From Actinomycetes bacterium (GTDB lineage Bacteria > Actinomycetota > Acidimicrobiia > Acidimicrobiales > RAAP-2): a stretch of DNA of 8,687 bases. Each line of letters begins with the position of its first letter. Position 1 is the first letter of the stretch. Positions 1-6,490 of this stretch are shown here, in pieces. The position numbers and the translations under genes were made by a program. The stretch lies in NCBI GenBank assembly GCA_021806055.1, contig JAJZYE010000026.1, positions 1-8,687 of the forward strand, in the 5' to 3' direction. The notes beneath the pieces are model-generated. The model had not been told where the DNA came from, made no database searches, and saw only the letters and a list, made by a program, of their open reading frames with translations.

Positions 1-51
1 GTTGAGCTCAGCCGTGTCGAACGAGCGGAGGGGTGGGGGGCGTAAACGGGG

Positions 52-216
52 TCAAGAAGTGCGGAACGCCAGATAGAGCGTTCCGACGGTGATCGTTCCT
101 ACCTTGGATTTGGGTGCGGCACCGGCGACGCTGCCCGAACTTACAACGAGCAATCCGGCGACGCTCATGGTCATGGCCACGAGACTGACACCGAATTTTC
201 TTAAATGAATTGCCAT
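52..216 (-). CDS. Small secreted protein or truncated N-terminus of a solute-binding protein
   Basis: A 54-codon ORF. The ATG at 214-216 is preferred over the upstream ATG at 247-249 because a G-rich stretch (complement of 225-230) lies 8 nt before it. The product has a basic N-terminus (MAIHLRKFG), a hydrophobic core at about residues 10-30 and an AGAAP signal-peptidase-like site near residue 34. A mature start reading KSKVGTITVGTLY follows, and a TGA comes after AFRTS. The lysine-rich start followed by TITVGTLY resembles the first strand of ABC-type branched-chain amino acid/amide binding proteins (inference from pattern memory). Those proteins run to about 400 aa, so this would be only the signal peptide and first strand. 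The adjoining 1-51 bases are non-homologous in appearance, though one frame stays open to the window edge. It may be a broken gene, a frameshift or a short exported peptide. Codon use is less GC-rich at the start than in neighbouring genes. Confidence 0.45.
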   Translation of the reverse strand: MAIHLRKFGVSLVAMTMSVAGLLVVSSGSVAGAAPKSKVGTITVGTLYLAFRTS

Positions 217-850
217 TTGAAATTCCCCCCGTTTCTTTCCGCGTGGCATCTACGGAATCGCCCGAGGATATCAGACCTCGACCAGGTCCAACGGTCAGCG
301 CACGGTTCCGGCCACGACGACGCGCGAGCAACACGCACCGACCGCGCGAGAGCCCGCAGTGGCACGTCTACACCGACGCGCCACGACCAAGAAGACCGGC
401 ACCGCGCTGAGCAAACCCGAACAGTCGTGCACGACGCGCGCCGGGACGACCGACACCCACCACGATCAGTCGGTCCTGTACCGAAGGGAGACGCCACCTC
501 CCGGCGAGCGCCGGCTCGCGAGCCAACGCGACGCGACTGGGACGGTCGTCGGCGACGTTCAGCCGGCCCGGACCACCCGAGCCCGGCACGGCTCTACGCT
601 CAGCGCGGCGAGCGAGGACCAGGGGAACCGGCCCCTCACGCGGGGCTGACGCTCGGGGAGTCGCGGGACCCTGACGCGCACGATCAATGAGGAGAGCGGG
701 TCAGATCCCGGGCCTGGCTCGACTTCCCTCCGGAGACGCCGCCGTCTCGTCAGCGACCGCGAGACACTGTCGCTGTACGCAATCGAGACGGCCGACGGGA
801 GCACCAGTCGCTGATCAGAACTCCGGTGTGCTGCGGGGGGCGCCCACCTA
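217..850. other. Long stretch without a supportable gene
   Basis: ORFs on both strands here translate to arginine- and proline-rich sequence with no domain, no hydrophobic pattern and no consistent third-position GC preference. These are the marks of chance ORFs in GC-rich DNA. Only short imperfect inverted repeats are visible, for example five-base arms around 620-650. No tRNA, rRNA or repeat array was seen. It may be decayed DNA between the truncated gene on the left and the next gene on the right. Confidence 0.5.
265..291 (-). promoter_or_regulatory. Candidate promoter for the 52-216 ORF
   Basis: On the minus strand TTGGAC (286-291) lies 15 nt upstream of TATCCT (265-270). Both resemble sigma-70-type hexamers, but the spacer is shorter than the usual 17 nt. 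It sits about 50 nt ahead of the start codon at 216. Weak motif evidence only. Confidence 0.25.
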
Positions 851-878
851 CCGACATTTCTGACAGTCTCGCTAGCCT
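851..878 (+). promoter_or_regulatory. Leaderless promoter of the 885-1163 gene
   Basis: TAGCCT (873-878) matches the actinobacterial TANNNT -10 hexamer. It ends exactly 6 nt before the ATG at 885, so transcription would begin at or next to the start codon. CCGACA (851-856) with a 16-nt spacer is a plausible -35. There is no Shine-Dalgarno sequence, as expected for a leaderless transcript. The same geometry recurs before the gene at 6491. Confidence 0.5.
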
Positions 879-884
879 GGCCCC

Positions 885-1163
885 ATGTCGAGAGCACCAC
901 ATTCGCGGCGCACCGCGGCCCTCGTCGTCGCCATCGGCTCCGCCGCGGCAATCGCCGTCTTCGTGCTGAGCACGCTGCACGGCGCCGCGCCGGCGGTGCG
1001 CGCGTGCCCCACGCTCGCCGCACCCGGTCTCGCCACCACCGCCACGATCACGGCGCTGCCCCCGTCGCACGACAACGACGCGGGCCACTCACGAATCCTC
1101 GACACCACCCCTGACGCCGACGCCGACGCGTCCCAGATCCCCGTCGCCTGCACCCTGCGCTAG
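885..1163 (+). CDS. Small exported or membrane-anchored protein of unknown function
   Basis: A 92-aa product I do not recognise. It has a positively charged N-terminus (residues 1-9), one hydrophobic helix at about 11-30 that could be a signal peptide or membrane anchor, and a possible signal-peptidase site before Cys41. The rest is short and Ala/Thr/Pro-rich with an acidic DADADAS patch at 78-84. The second cysteine, Cys89, is near the C-terminus, so Cys41 and Cys89 could form one disulfide outside the membrane. Nearly every codon ends in G or C, which strongly supports coding. The start is fixed by a leaderless promoter 6 nt upstream. It ends 8 nt from the convergent prpB stop, a tight arrangement that fits two real genes. 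Cys41 follows VRA and lacks a clear lipobox, so a lipoprotein is unlikely. Confidence 0.72.
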   Translation: MSRAPHSRRTAALVVAIGSAAAIAVFVLSTLHGAAPAVRACPTLAAPGLATTATITALPPSHDNDAGHSRILDTTPDADADASQIPVACTLR

Positions 1164-1171
1164 GACCGCCG

Positions 1172-2074
1172 TCACGACGGGAGCCGAAAGGTGGCAATGG
1201 AGTCATCGAATCTCGCGTAAGACGCGTAATCGAGCAGGTCGTAGAGTTGCTCGCGAGTCTGCATCGAACCGAGCACCGCACGGAGGTCGCCGTCGGCGCG
1301 CAGTGCCGCCAGGGCCCGATCCGCGACACCCATCGCGAGGCGCAACAGCGAGACGGGAAAGATCACCAGGTCGATACCGAGCGCGTCGAGCTGGTCCACA
1401 CGCAGCGACTCACCGCGACCAAATTCGGTCATGTTGACCAGGATCGGCACGTCGATCGCCGCGCGGGCCGCCGCGAACTCGCCCGCGTCGAGCAACGCCT
1501 CGGGGAACACTGCGTCGGCGCCGGCGTCGACGTACGCGCGCAGTCGGTCGAGTGTTGCATCGAGCCCTTCCACCGCGCGGGCGTCGCTGCGCGCGATGAC
1601 GAGCAGGTTGGGATCGCGCCGGGCGCCGACGGCGGCGCGAATGCGCTGGAGCGCCTCGGCCCGCTCGACCACGGCCTTGCCGTCCAGGTGGCCACAGCGC
1701 TTGGGGCTCACCTGGTCCTCCAGGTGCAGTGCCGCCACCCCGGCGTCCTCCAGCAACGCCACGCTGCGCGCCACGTTCACCGGCCCGCCGAAGCCGGTGT
1801 CGGCGTCGACGACGACCGGCAGCGCCGTCACCCGGGCGATCTGGCCGCTACGCTGAGCGACCTCGCTCGCCGTGGTCAGCCCGACGTCGGGCAGACCAAG
1901 CTCCGCGGCCAGCATCGCCCCCGAGACGTACACGCTCTCGAATCCCCGGCGCTCGATGAGCATCGCCGACAGGGGATTGAACGCGCCGGGCGCCACCACG
2001 ATTCCGTCACTCGCCAGGCGCTCGCGAAACGCGGCCCGGGTCGCGGTCGCGCTCGGGGCACCGGGGCCCCTCAC
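1172..2074 (-). CDS. prpB: 2-methylisocitrate lyase (methylcitrate cycle)
   Basis: Cleaves 2-methylisocitrate to pyruvate and succinate, the last step of propionate breakdown by the methylcitrate cycle; cytosolic and Mg2+-dependent. The 300-aa product matches the isocitrate lyase/PEP mutase superfamily throughout. It has VYVSGA at about 48-53 (substrate-loop position), the metal-binding VVDADTGFGG at 88-97, the catalytic-cysteine motif KRCGH at 125-129 (Cys127), ARSDA at 161-165, FPEA at 190-193 and NMTEFG at 214-219. KRCGH favours methylisocitrate lyase over isocitrate lyase, which has KKCGH. The frame opens at an ATG at 2215, but that N-terminal extension is arginine-rich and non-homologous. 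I chose GTG at 2072-2074, which follows GGAGG (complement of 2079-2083) by 4 nt and gives the usual family length. SGA replaces the SGG seen in Escherichia coli PrpB. No prpC or prpD is in the window. A related lyase of the same superfamily is the alternative. Confidence 0.88.
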   Translation of the reverse strand: MRGPGAPSATATRAAFRERLASDGIVVAPGAFNPLSAMLIERRGFESVYVSGAMLAAELGLPDVGLTTASEVAQRSGQIARVTALPVVVDADTGFGGPVNVARSVALLEDAGVAALHLEDQVSPKRCGHLDGKAVVERAEALQRIRAAVGARRDPNLLVIARSDARAVEGLDATLDRLRAYVDAGADAVFPEALLDAGEFAAARAAIDVPILVNMTEFGRGESLRVDQLDALGIDLVIFPVSLLRLAMGVADRALAALRADGDLRAVLGSMQTREQLYDLLDYASYARFDDSIATFRLPS

Positions 2075-2232
2075 CAGACCTCCGCCACTCGGACGCCCGC
2101 CCGGGGCGCGAGCGTCACGCACGCACCGTCGGCCACCGCACAGTGAGAGACTTCGCGCCACGGTGGCCCACCCCGCGCGTCTCTCGTACTGACGCGATCG
2201 TGCGCCACGGTCCACCCAACGAGATCAGTCAC
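2071..2232 (-). CDS. Possible small ORF translationally coupled to prpB
   Basis: A GTG-started 53-aa ORF whose TGA overlaps the prpB GTG in the four bases GTGA (2071-2074), the classic arrangement for translational coupling. The second half has strongly G/C-ending codons and a protein-like composition, with two cysteines (Cys31, Cys38) and the ending VRVAEVW. The first half is less convincing. A G-rich stretch precedes the GTG at 2230-2232, but there is no strong Shine-Dalgarno. The frame stays open further upstream to an ATG at 2337, though that part is arginine-rich and looks like noise. No family is recognised. It could equally be a chance ORF in the prpB leader. Confidence 0.3.
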   Translation of the reverse strand: MTDLVGWTVAHDRVSTRDARGGPPWREVSHCAVADGACVTLAPRAGVRVAEVW

Positions 2233-2369
2233 TCGCCCACCGCCCGCCGCGTGGCGTCGTCGATCTCGGCGCGACGTGTCGATCAGCGAGTGCGCCCGCC
2301 TCGCGCCCCGGGACCTGGCGTGAGCCCTCTCGCCCATTCGATGGCTGATGAGCGCTCCGCATCACCACC

Positions 2370-2951
2370 TCAGCGCCAGCCACGCAGGGCGCGGCGCAGT
2401 ACCACGTCGTACTCGGTCAAGCCCTCGCGGCTGAGCCGGGCCTCCGGCCCGGTGGCGATACCAACGCGCTCGGGGACCACGCCCCAGATCTCCACCCTCT
2501 GACCCTTCCACCAGTCGATCGCGGCCTCGAGGTCGTTGGTACCGCGTCGCGCCGCGCAGATGACCAGGCCCCGCGGCGTCGACGCGGGGACCAACGCCAG
2601 GGTGGCCGTGACCCGCGAGTACTCGACACCGCCGGCCCGTGTGGGAATGACCACGACGTCGGCGGCGCCGACGGCGCTCTGAGTCAGGCGCTCGCTCCCG
2701 GGAGGAGTATCCACGATCCCCACGCCCTCGACCCGGCTCATGGCGCGCACGGCGGTGCGCTCCGAGGGCGCCTCGACGACGGCGATCCCCTCGACGGGCC
2801 AGGTCTCCAGCCATTCGGCGGCCGAGGCCTGCGGATCCGCGTCCACGAGCGTGACGGGATCGTACCCACGCTCCACGGCGGCCGCCGCGAGGTAGATCGA
2901 CGTCGTCGACTTGCCGACGCCGCCCTTCAGACTGGTGACCACGATGTTCAT
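2370..2951 (-). CDS. ParA/MinD-type ATPase without a ParB partner
   Basis: A 193-aa cytosolic ATPase of the short ParA (ParF/Soj-like) type, a family that positions DNA or protein cargo by ATP-dependent dimerisation on the nucleoid. MNIVVTSLKGGVGKST at the N-terminus is a deviant Walker A box with signature Lys9 and catalytic Lys14. LVDADPQASAAEW (35-47) is the Walker A' segment and VGIVDTPPG (77-85) is Walker B. The ATG at 2949-2951 puts the Walker box at residue 9, as usual in the family, so the longer start at 3008 is rejected. No parB or parS-like array is nearby. The divergent gene at 3221 is the only candidate partner. The chromosomal Soj is usually longer and next to parB, so this is more likely an orphan or plasmid-derived ParA. 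No clear promoter; TAAGAC lies 7 nt before the ATG. Confidence 0.85.
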   Translation of the reverse strand: MNIVVTSLKGGVGKSTTSIYLAAAAVERGYDPVTLVDADPQASAAEWLETWPVEGIAVVEAPSERTAVRAMSRVEGVGIVDTPPGSERLTQSAVGAADVVVIPTRAGGVEYSRVTATLALVPASTPRGLVICAARRGTNDLEAAIDWWKGQRVEIWGVVPERVGIATGPEARLSREGLTEYDVVLRRALRGWR

Positions 2952-3206
2952 ACCAGTCGTCTTACTACGCACACCTACCGTGGGGCGACGATCGAGGTCC
3001 CCCACCACCCCCGTCCCCGCGGTCAGTACCGCACAGTGCCCGGGGTCGAGCCCGCCGACGAGGGAGCGGAGCGGGGACCGGGGTGCCCTCGCCGTCGGGC
3101 CCGGGCGCGGCTAGGTTAGGTCGCGGCGCGGCGGTCGCGCGACGAACGTGTTCCGGGCGTTCACACGATGGTCCCGTCGGGCGGAAACCGTTTCGCTCGA
3201 CTAGCG

Positions 3207-3215
3207 AGGAAGAGG
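3207..3215 (+). promoter_or_regulatory. Ribosome binding site fixing the start of the 3221 gene
   Basis: AGGAAGAGG ends 5 nt before the ATG at 3221. The frame is open further upstream to 3083, so this site decides the start. It overlaps the right arm of a small inverted repeat, TCGCT-cgact-AGCGA (3193-3207), which could partly mask it. Confidence 0.55.
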
Positions 3216-3220
3216 CCTGC

Positions 3221-3610
3221 ATGATCGGCGACAAGGAACTGCACTTCACGGGCAAGGGAACGGATCTGGGGAACCTCGCGTCACACGTCGAGGAGTACCT
3301 GACCAAAGACGGCTTCACCGTCGCCACGTCCGCGCCCAGCAGCCAGGGGACGGTCATTCAGGCCAAGAAGAGTGGCTTCCTCCGTGAGGTCGTGGCGGCC
3401 GACCGGGCGATGACTATCACGATCGCCGGCAGCCCGAGCGACTTCACGGTCCGCGTCGGTATCGGCAAGTGGCTGGAGCACCTGGGAGTCGCGGCCATCG
3501 AGACCTTGCTCATCTCGGACCTCTTTCTCGTGATCGACGTCGCGGACGCGGCCTGGAACCTGGAGATCGAGAACAAGTTGCTCGCGGATCTCACCTCGTT
3601 TATTGGCTGA
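3221..3610 (+). CDS. Cytosolic protein of unknown function, 129 aa
   Basis: I do not recognise a named family. The product begins MIGDKELHFTGKGTDLGNL and has no signal peptide. An early amphipathic helix (about 14-30) is followed by a strand pattern, FTVATSAP, TVIQAKKSG, MTITIAG and FTVRVG (about 32-80), giving a small alpha/beta fold. The invariant-looking IQAKKSGFLREVV and GIGKWLEHLGVAA segments resemble a small domain found alone or fused to membrane regions in other bacteria, by memory only. A hydrophobic stretch at 88-110 contains acidic residues and is more likely a buried helix than a membrane span. The start is supported by AGGAAGAGG 5 nt upstream. It is divergent from the ParA gene with a 269-bp gap, so the two may share a regulatory region. 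A 14-bp hairpin begins 24 nt after the stop. Confidence 0.75.
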   Translation: MIGDKELHFTGKGTDLGNLASHVEEYLTKDGFTVATSAPSSQGTVIQAKKSGFLREVVAADRAMTITIAGSPSDFTVRVGIGKWLEHLGVAAIETLLISDLFLVIDVADAAWNLEIENKLLADLTSFIG

Positions 3611-3633
3611 GCACCGTGTTGTGGCTGCGCACC

Positions 3634-3689
3634 CGTCGTGGTGGTGGCGGGTGTCGCCCGCGGCACGTCACGCGCCCACCACCACGACG
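3634..3689 (+). terminator. 14-bp perfect hairpin, probable U-less terminator
   Basis: Left arm CGTCGTGGTGGTGG (3634-3647) and right arm CCACCACCACGACG (3676-3689) are exact reverse complements. The 28-nt loop holds a second hairpin, GCGGG-tgtcg-CCCGC (roughly 3647-3661). It lies 24 nt after the stop of the 3221 gene and 168 nt before the kimA start. No T-run follows, so it would be a U-less terminator of the kind proposed in actinobacteria, or a structured kimA leader. The inverted repeat is certain; the function is inferred. Confidence 0.6.
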
Positions 3690-3857
3690 AACCCTTCGGT
3701 GGGAGCTCGATGACAGCGCCGGGTCGGTGCCGATGACGGCTCGCATCCCTCGACGTGCGCGACGCCCGTGCCGTAGGCACCTGATCGCTCGGCATGTCGT
3801 CACCGCGCACACGTCCCGTCGCACGCACCGATTCTCGATCGTTCGCCGGGCGACGCC

Positions 3858-5798
3858 GTGACGGGCCGGGGGCGGGCGGCACGCGAGGGACGCGTCGCGC
3901 ACCCCGGGCCGCCCAGTGGTGACTCGGGCTCGGCGGCCACGGCGTCGGCGCCGCGGGCATCGGGAGTCTGGCAAGTCCTGACCGGTCGACCACTGCGCAC
4001 CAGCGAGATAGGCACCGAACAGATCACGCCCGTCGAAGGGCTCTCCGCCCTCTCGCTCGACGCGCTGACGTCAGTGGCTTACGGCCCCGAGGCCATCATC
4101 GTCGTGCTGGCAGTGGGCGGGGCGTCGTCGCTGCACCTGATCTTGCCCATCACGGTGGCCATCGTCATCCTGTTGGCGATACTGGTCGTCTCGTACCGTC
4201 AGGTCATCGACGCCTACCCGGGTGGCGGTGGGGCGTACGCCGTGTCACGCGCCAACCTGGGCGCCGGCGCCAGCCTCGTCGCGGGTGCGGCGCTCATCGT
4301 CGACTACACGCTGACGGTCGCGGTGTCGATCGCCGCGGGGGTCGCGGCTCTCACCTCGGCCTTCCCGAGCCTCACGTCGGCGACCGTGCCACTGTGTCTC
4401 GGCTTCCTCGCTCTGATCACGCTGCTCAACCTGCGCGGTCTCGGCGCGAGCGCCCGTGCGTTCCTCCTGCCGACCGTGCTCTTCATCGTGGGGATGCTGG
4501 CCATCATCGCCGTGGGCCTCGTCCATCCCCTGGGCCTGCACGAGCCGCTTCCCGGGCGATCCCTCCTCGCCACCCACGCGCTGCAGGTCGTCTCGGTTCT
4601 CCTCATACTGAAGGCTTTCTCCGCCGGCTGCAGCGCGCTCACGGGTGTCGAGGCGATCGCCAACGGCGTGCCCCTCTTTCGCAAGCCTCGCGCGGTACGG
4701 GCCAAGCGCACCGAGTTGATGCTGGGCCTGATCCTCGGGACGATGTTGCTAGGACTCGCCGTGCTGGCTCAGCGCTGGCACATCGGTCCCCGCTCGAACC
4801 AGACGGCGCTCAGTCAAATCATGAGCATGGCGGTGGGGCGACACTGGGCGTACTACGTCGTGTCGCTGACAATCACCATCGTCCTCGCACTGGCCGCGAA
4901 CACCTCCTTCGGCGGCCTGCCGATCCTCGCCAGCCTGCTCGCGCGCGACGACTATCTTCCTCACCTCTTCGCGCTGCGCGGTGACCGTCAGGTCTTCACG
5001 TACGGCATCGGGGTTCTAGCGGTCCTGTCCGGCGGGCTCTTGATCGCGGTGAACGGCAACACCAACGCGATGATCCCACTCTTCGCCATCGGGGTGTTCA
5101 CGGGCTTCACCCTGTCCCAGGGAGGACTCGTCATCCACTGGTGGCGCACCCGCCCGCCTCGATGGCACTATCGCGCCTTCGTGAACGCCAGCGGGGCAGT
5201 CGTCACCGGGCTGGCCACGGTGATCTTCCTCGTGTCGAAGTTCGCGCAAGGTGCGTGGATCGTGGTGATCGCGGTTCCGGCCTTCGTTCTGCTCTTCCGA
5301 CGAATCCACCGGTACTACCAGCGCGCCGCGCGTGAGCTGGGCATCGGCGAGATCCCCGCACCACCCGCGGGGAAGGAGACCCTCGTCATCGTCCCGGTCA
5401 ACCGCATCTCCCGACTCACCCGCTTCGCGCTCTGCGAAGCACTCTCACTCAGCTCCGACGTACGCGCGCTCTCCGTGCTGACCGATCACGTCGAGGGACA
5501 GCCCCACGAGAACGACGACCTCGAGCGACAGTGGTCGCAGTGGAATCCCGGTCCCACCCTCACCGTCCTGCGTACGGAATTCTCATCGGTCGTGGCACCG
5601 ATCACCGCGTTCATCGACGAGATTCGAGCGAGCGACGACCGTCAGATCGTCGTGCTGATCCCGGTCGTCGTACCCCCTCGCTGGCGCCAGCGCCTGCTGC
5701 ACAATCAAATCGACCTCGTGCTCAGCGCGGCCCTGCACCGGCGTGCGGACGTGGTGGTCGCGCGCGTCTCGATGCCGTTGCGCGAGCCGACTCGCTAA
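3858..5798 (+). CDS. kimA: KimA-type potassium permease (KUP/APC superfamily)
   Basis: A high-affinity proton-coupled K+ importer of the inner membrane, homologous to Bacillus subtilis KimA (formerly YdaO). The 646-aa product aligns along the whole length: a cytosolic start with LTGRPLRTSEIGTEQ (41-55), about 12 membrane helices from roughly 65 to 480, and a C-terminal USP-like cytosolic domain from about 505. K+-site residues reported for B. subtilis KimA are kept: Asp68 (D36), Tyr75 (Y43), Asp149-Tyr150 (D117-Y118), Thr153 (T121), Ser157 (S125), Thr262 (T230) and Glu265 (E233). The residue matching Tyr377 is Phe409. The N-terminus carries about 32 extra residues, rich in Gly, Ala, Pro and Arg. 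GTG at 3858-3860 is the first start in the frame, and no good downstream start precedes the conserved region; the ribosome site is weak. In Bacillus, c-di-AMP inhibits KimA and controls it through a ydaO riboswitch; I see no convincing riboswitch here. A LapA-like gene follows 163 nt downstream. Confidence 0.9.
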   Translation: MTGRGRAAREGRVAHPGPPSGDSGSAATASAPRASGVWQVLTGRPLRTSEIGTEQITPVEGLSALSLDALTSVAYGPEAIIVVLAVGGASSLHLILPITVAIVILLAILVVSYRQVIDAYPGGGGAYAVSRANLGAGASLVAGAALIVDYTLTVAVSIAAGVAALTSAFPSLTSATVPLCLGFLALITLLNLRGLGASARAFLLPTVLFIVGMLAIIAVGLVHPLGLHEPLPGRSLLATHALQVVSVLLILKAFSAGCSALTGVEAIANGVPLFRKPRAVRAKRTELMLGLILGTMLLGLAVLAQRWHIGPRSNQTALSQIMSMAVGRHWAYYVVSLTITIVLALAANTSFGGLPILASLLARDDYLPHLFALRGDRQVFTYGIGVLAVLSGGLLIAVNGNTNAMIPLFAIGVFTGFTLSQGGLVIHWWRTRPPRWHYRAFVNASGAVVTGLATVIFLVSKFAQGAWIVVIAVPAFVLLFRRIHRYYQRAARELGIGEIPAPPAGKETLVIVPVNRISRLTRFALCEALSLSSDVRALSVLTDHVEGQPHENDDLERQWSQWNPGPTLTVLRTEFSSVVAPITAFIDEIRASDDRQIVVLIPVVVPPRWRQRLLHNQIDLVLSAALHRRADVVVARVSMPLREPTR

Positions 5799-5904
5799 CA
5801 CCCGGCGCTCGAAGCCGCGAACCGTCACCCACCGCGACACGGGCGCCCGTCAGGAGCCCGGACGCGTCCACACCGACGACGAACTCGACCCCGCCGCGTC
5901 GGGA

Positions 5905-5910
5905 TACAGT
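5905..5910 (+). promoter_or_regulatory. Candidate -10 element for the LapA-like gene
   Basis: TACAGT fits TANNNT and lies about 50 nt ahead of the start at 5962 in the 163-nt gap after kimA. No convincing -35 is visible, so read-through from kimA is also possible. Confidence 0.25.
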
Positions 5911-5951
5911 GAGCGTGGGTCCGGTGGTGGATACCGAGACGACGCCGCGAT

Positions 5952-5956
5952 GGGAG
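5952..5956 (+). promoter_or_regulatory. Ribosome binding site of the LapA-like gene
   Basis: GGGAG stands 5 nt before the ATG at 5962 and 8 nt before the in-frame ATG at 5965. It excludes the in-frame ATG at 5950, which it overlaps. Confidence 0.6.
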
Positions 5957-5961
5957 TTCCT

Positions 5962-6339
5962 ATGATGATCCCGCCGAAGGACGAGGACGCGGCGCCGTCC
6001 GAAATACCACCGCCAGGCGACGAGCCCGGGACCGACGAAGAGCCCGGCAGTGGCCCGCCCGACGCCATCGCGTCGACGCGGGCCTCGCGGCTCTGGCTGC
6101 GGATACTTCCATCGCTGGTCATCCTGGCGATCATCCTCGTGTTCGTCGTGCAGAACCACGACGACGTGCGCATCCGCTTCATCACCCTGAGCGTCACGTG
6201 GCCCCTCTCGATCGCCCTGCTCGCCAGCGCGGCGCTGGGCGCCGTCTTGGTGCTGGCCATCGGGTCAGTTCGCATTCTCCAGTTGCGTCGCCAGATTCAT
6301 CACCGCGTCCCTCGCCGTCACGGCGATCGGACGGCGTGA
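5962..6339 (+). CDS. LapA-domain (DUF1049) membrane protein
   Basis: A 125-aa membrane protein with the layout of the LapA/DUF1049 family. Residues 1-40 are a Pro/Asp/Glu-rich acidic cytosolic tail. A first membrane helix spans about 48-63. The family-typical VQNHDDVRIRFITLSVTWPL (63-82) forms a short strand segment between the helices. A second helix lies at about 83-102, and a basic end (QLRRQIHHRVPRRH) suggests a cytosolic C-terminus. LapA (YciS) in enterobacteria acts with LapB in lipopolysaccharide assembly, but actinobacterial homologues lack that pathway and their role is unknown. The acidic tail is longer than in minimal family members. The start at 5962 is chosen for its GGGAG site. 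It is co-directional with kimA (163-nt gap) and ends 46 nt before a strong hairpin. Confidence 0.82.
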   Translation: MMIPPKDEDAAPSEIPPPGDEPGTDEEPGSGPPDAIASTRASRLWLRILPSLVILAIILVFVVQNHDDVRIRFITLSVTWPLSIALLASAALGAVLVLAIGSVRILQLRRQIHHRVPRRHGDRTA

Positions 6340-6385
6340 CGGCGAGCGGCGCCCGCACGACGACGATCGCGACCATTGCGCGTCA

Positions 6386-6417
6386 CCGCACCGTCGGGTC
6401 CCGACCCGACGGTGCGG
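6386..6417 (+). terminator. 14-bp perfect hairpin with tetraloop, terminator of the LapA-like gene
   Basis: Left arm CCGCACCGTCGGGT (6386-6399) and right arm ACCCGACGGTGCGG (6404-6417) pair perfectly around the loop CCCG. It is 46 nt after the LapA-like stop and before the leaderless promoter of the next gene, the expected position for a terminator. No T-run follows, and the stem is GC-rich. Confidence 0.75.
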
Positions 6418-6478
6418 CCCGGTCGCTGCCCACCCACCAGGCTCGGCCACCACGCGAACGGCGCGGTCGGCACCCCGG

Positions 6479-6484
6479 TACATT
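6479..6484 (+). promoter_or_regulatory. Leaderless promoter -10 of the aldo/keto reductase gene
   Basis: TACATT matches TANNNT and ends 6 nt before the ATG at 6491, so the transcript would start at the A of the start codon. There is no Shine-Dalgarno sequence before this ATG. A -35 is not clear (GAACGG at 6456-6461 has a 17-nt spacer). Confidence 0.55.
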
Positions 6485-6490
6485 CGACTC

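Noticed and set aside
205..690. Plus-strand 161-aa frame in the gene-poor stretch
   Set aside because: The product is dominated by Arg, Pro, His and Asp, with no hydrophobic core or motif, as expected of a chance frame in GC-rich DNA.
1247..2146. A 299-aa open frame on the plus strand opposite prpB
   Set aside because: It is the antisense shadow of prpB: histidine/arginine/glutamine-rich with no domain, while the minus strand shows clear catalytic motifs.
2075..2215. N-terminal extension of prpB to the ATG at 2215
   Set aside because: The extra 47 residues are arginine-rich, have no counterpart in PrpB, and lack coding-like third positions. GTG at 2074 has a GGAGG site.
3768..3780. Hairpin GTGCC-gta-GGCAC before kimA
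   Set aside because: Only 5 bp with a 3-nt loop; too short to support a function.
3691..3857. A ydaO-type c-di-AMP riboswitch ahead of kimA
   Set aside because: The stretch GATGACAGCGCCGGG is only faintly reminiscent of the conserved riboswitch core; the paired elements and other conserved blocks are not found.
4245..4711. Minus-strand frames inside kimA
   Set aside because: They are shadows of the permease reading frame, rich in Arg, Glu and Gly with no domain.
5839..5850. Palindrome ACGGGCGCCCGT after kimA
   Set aside because: With no loop it is not a terminator, and short GC palindromes of this kind are expected by chance in such DNA.
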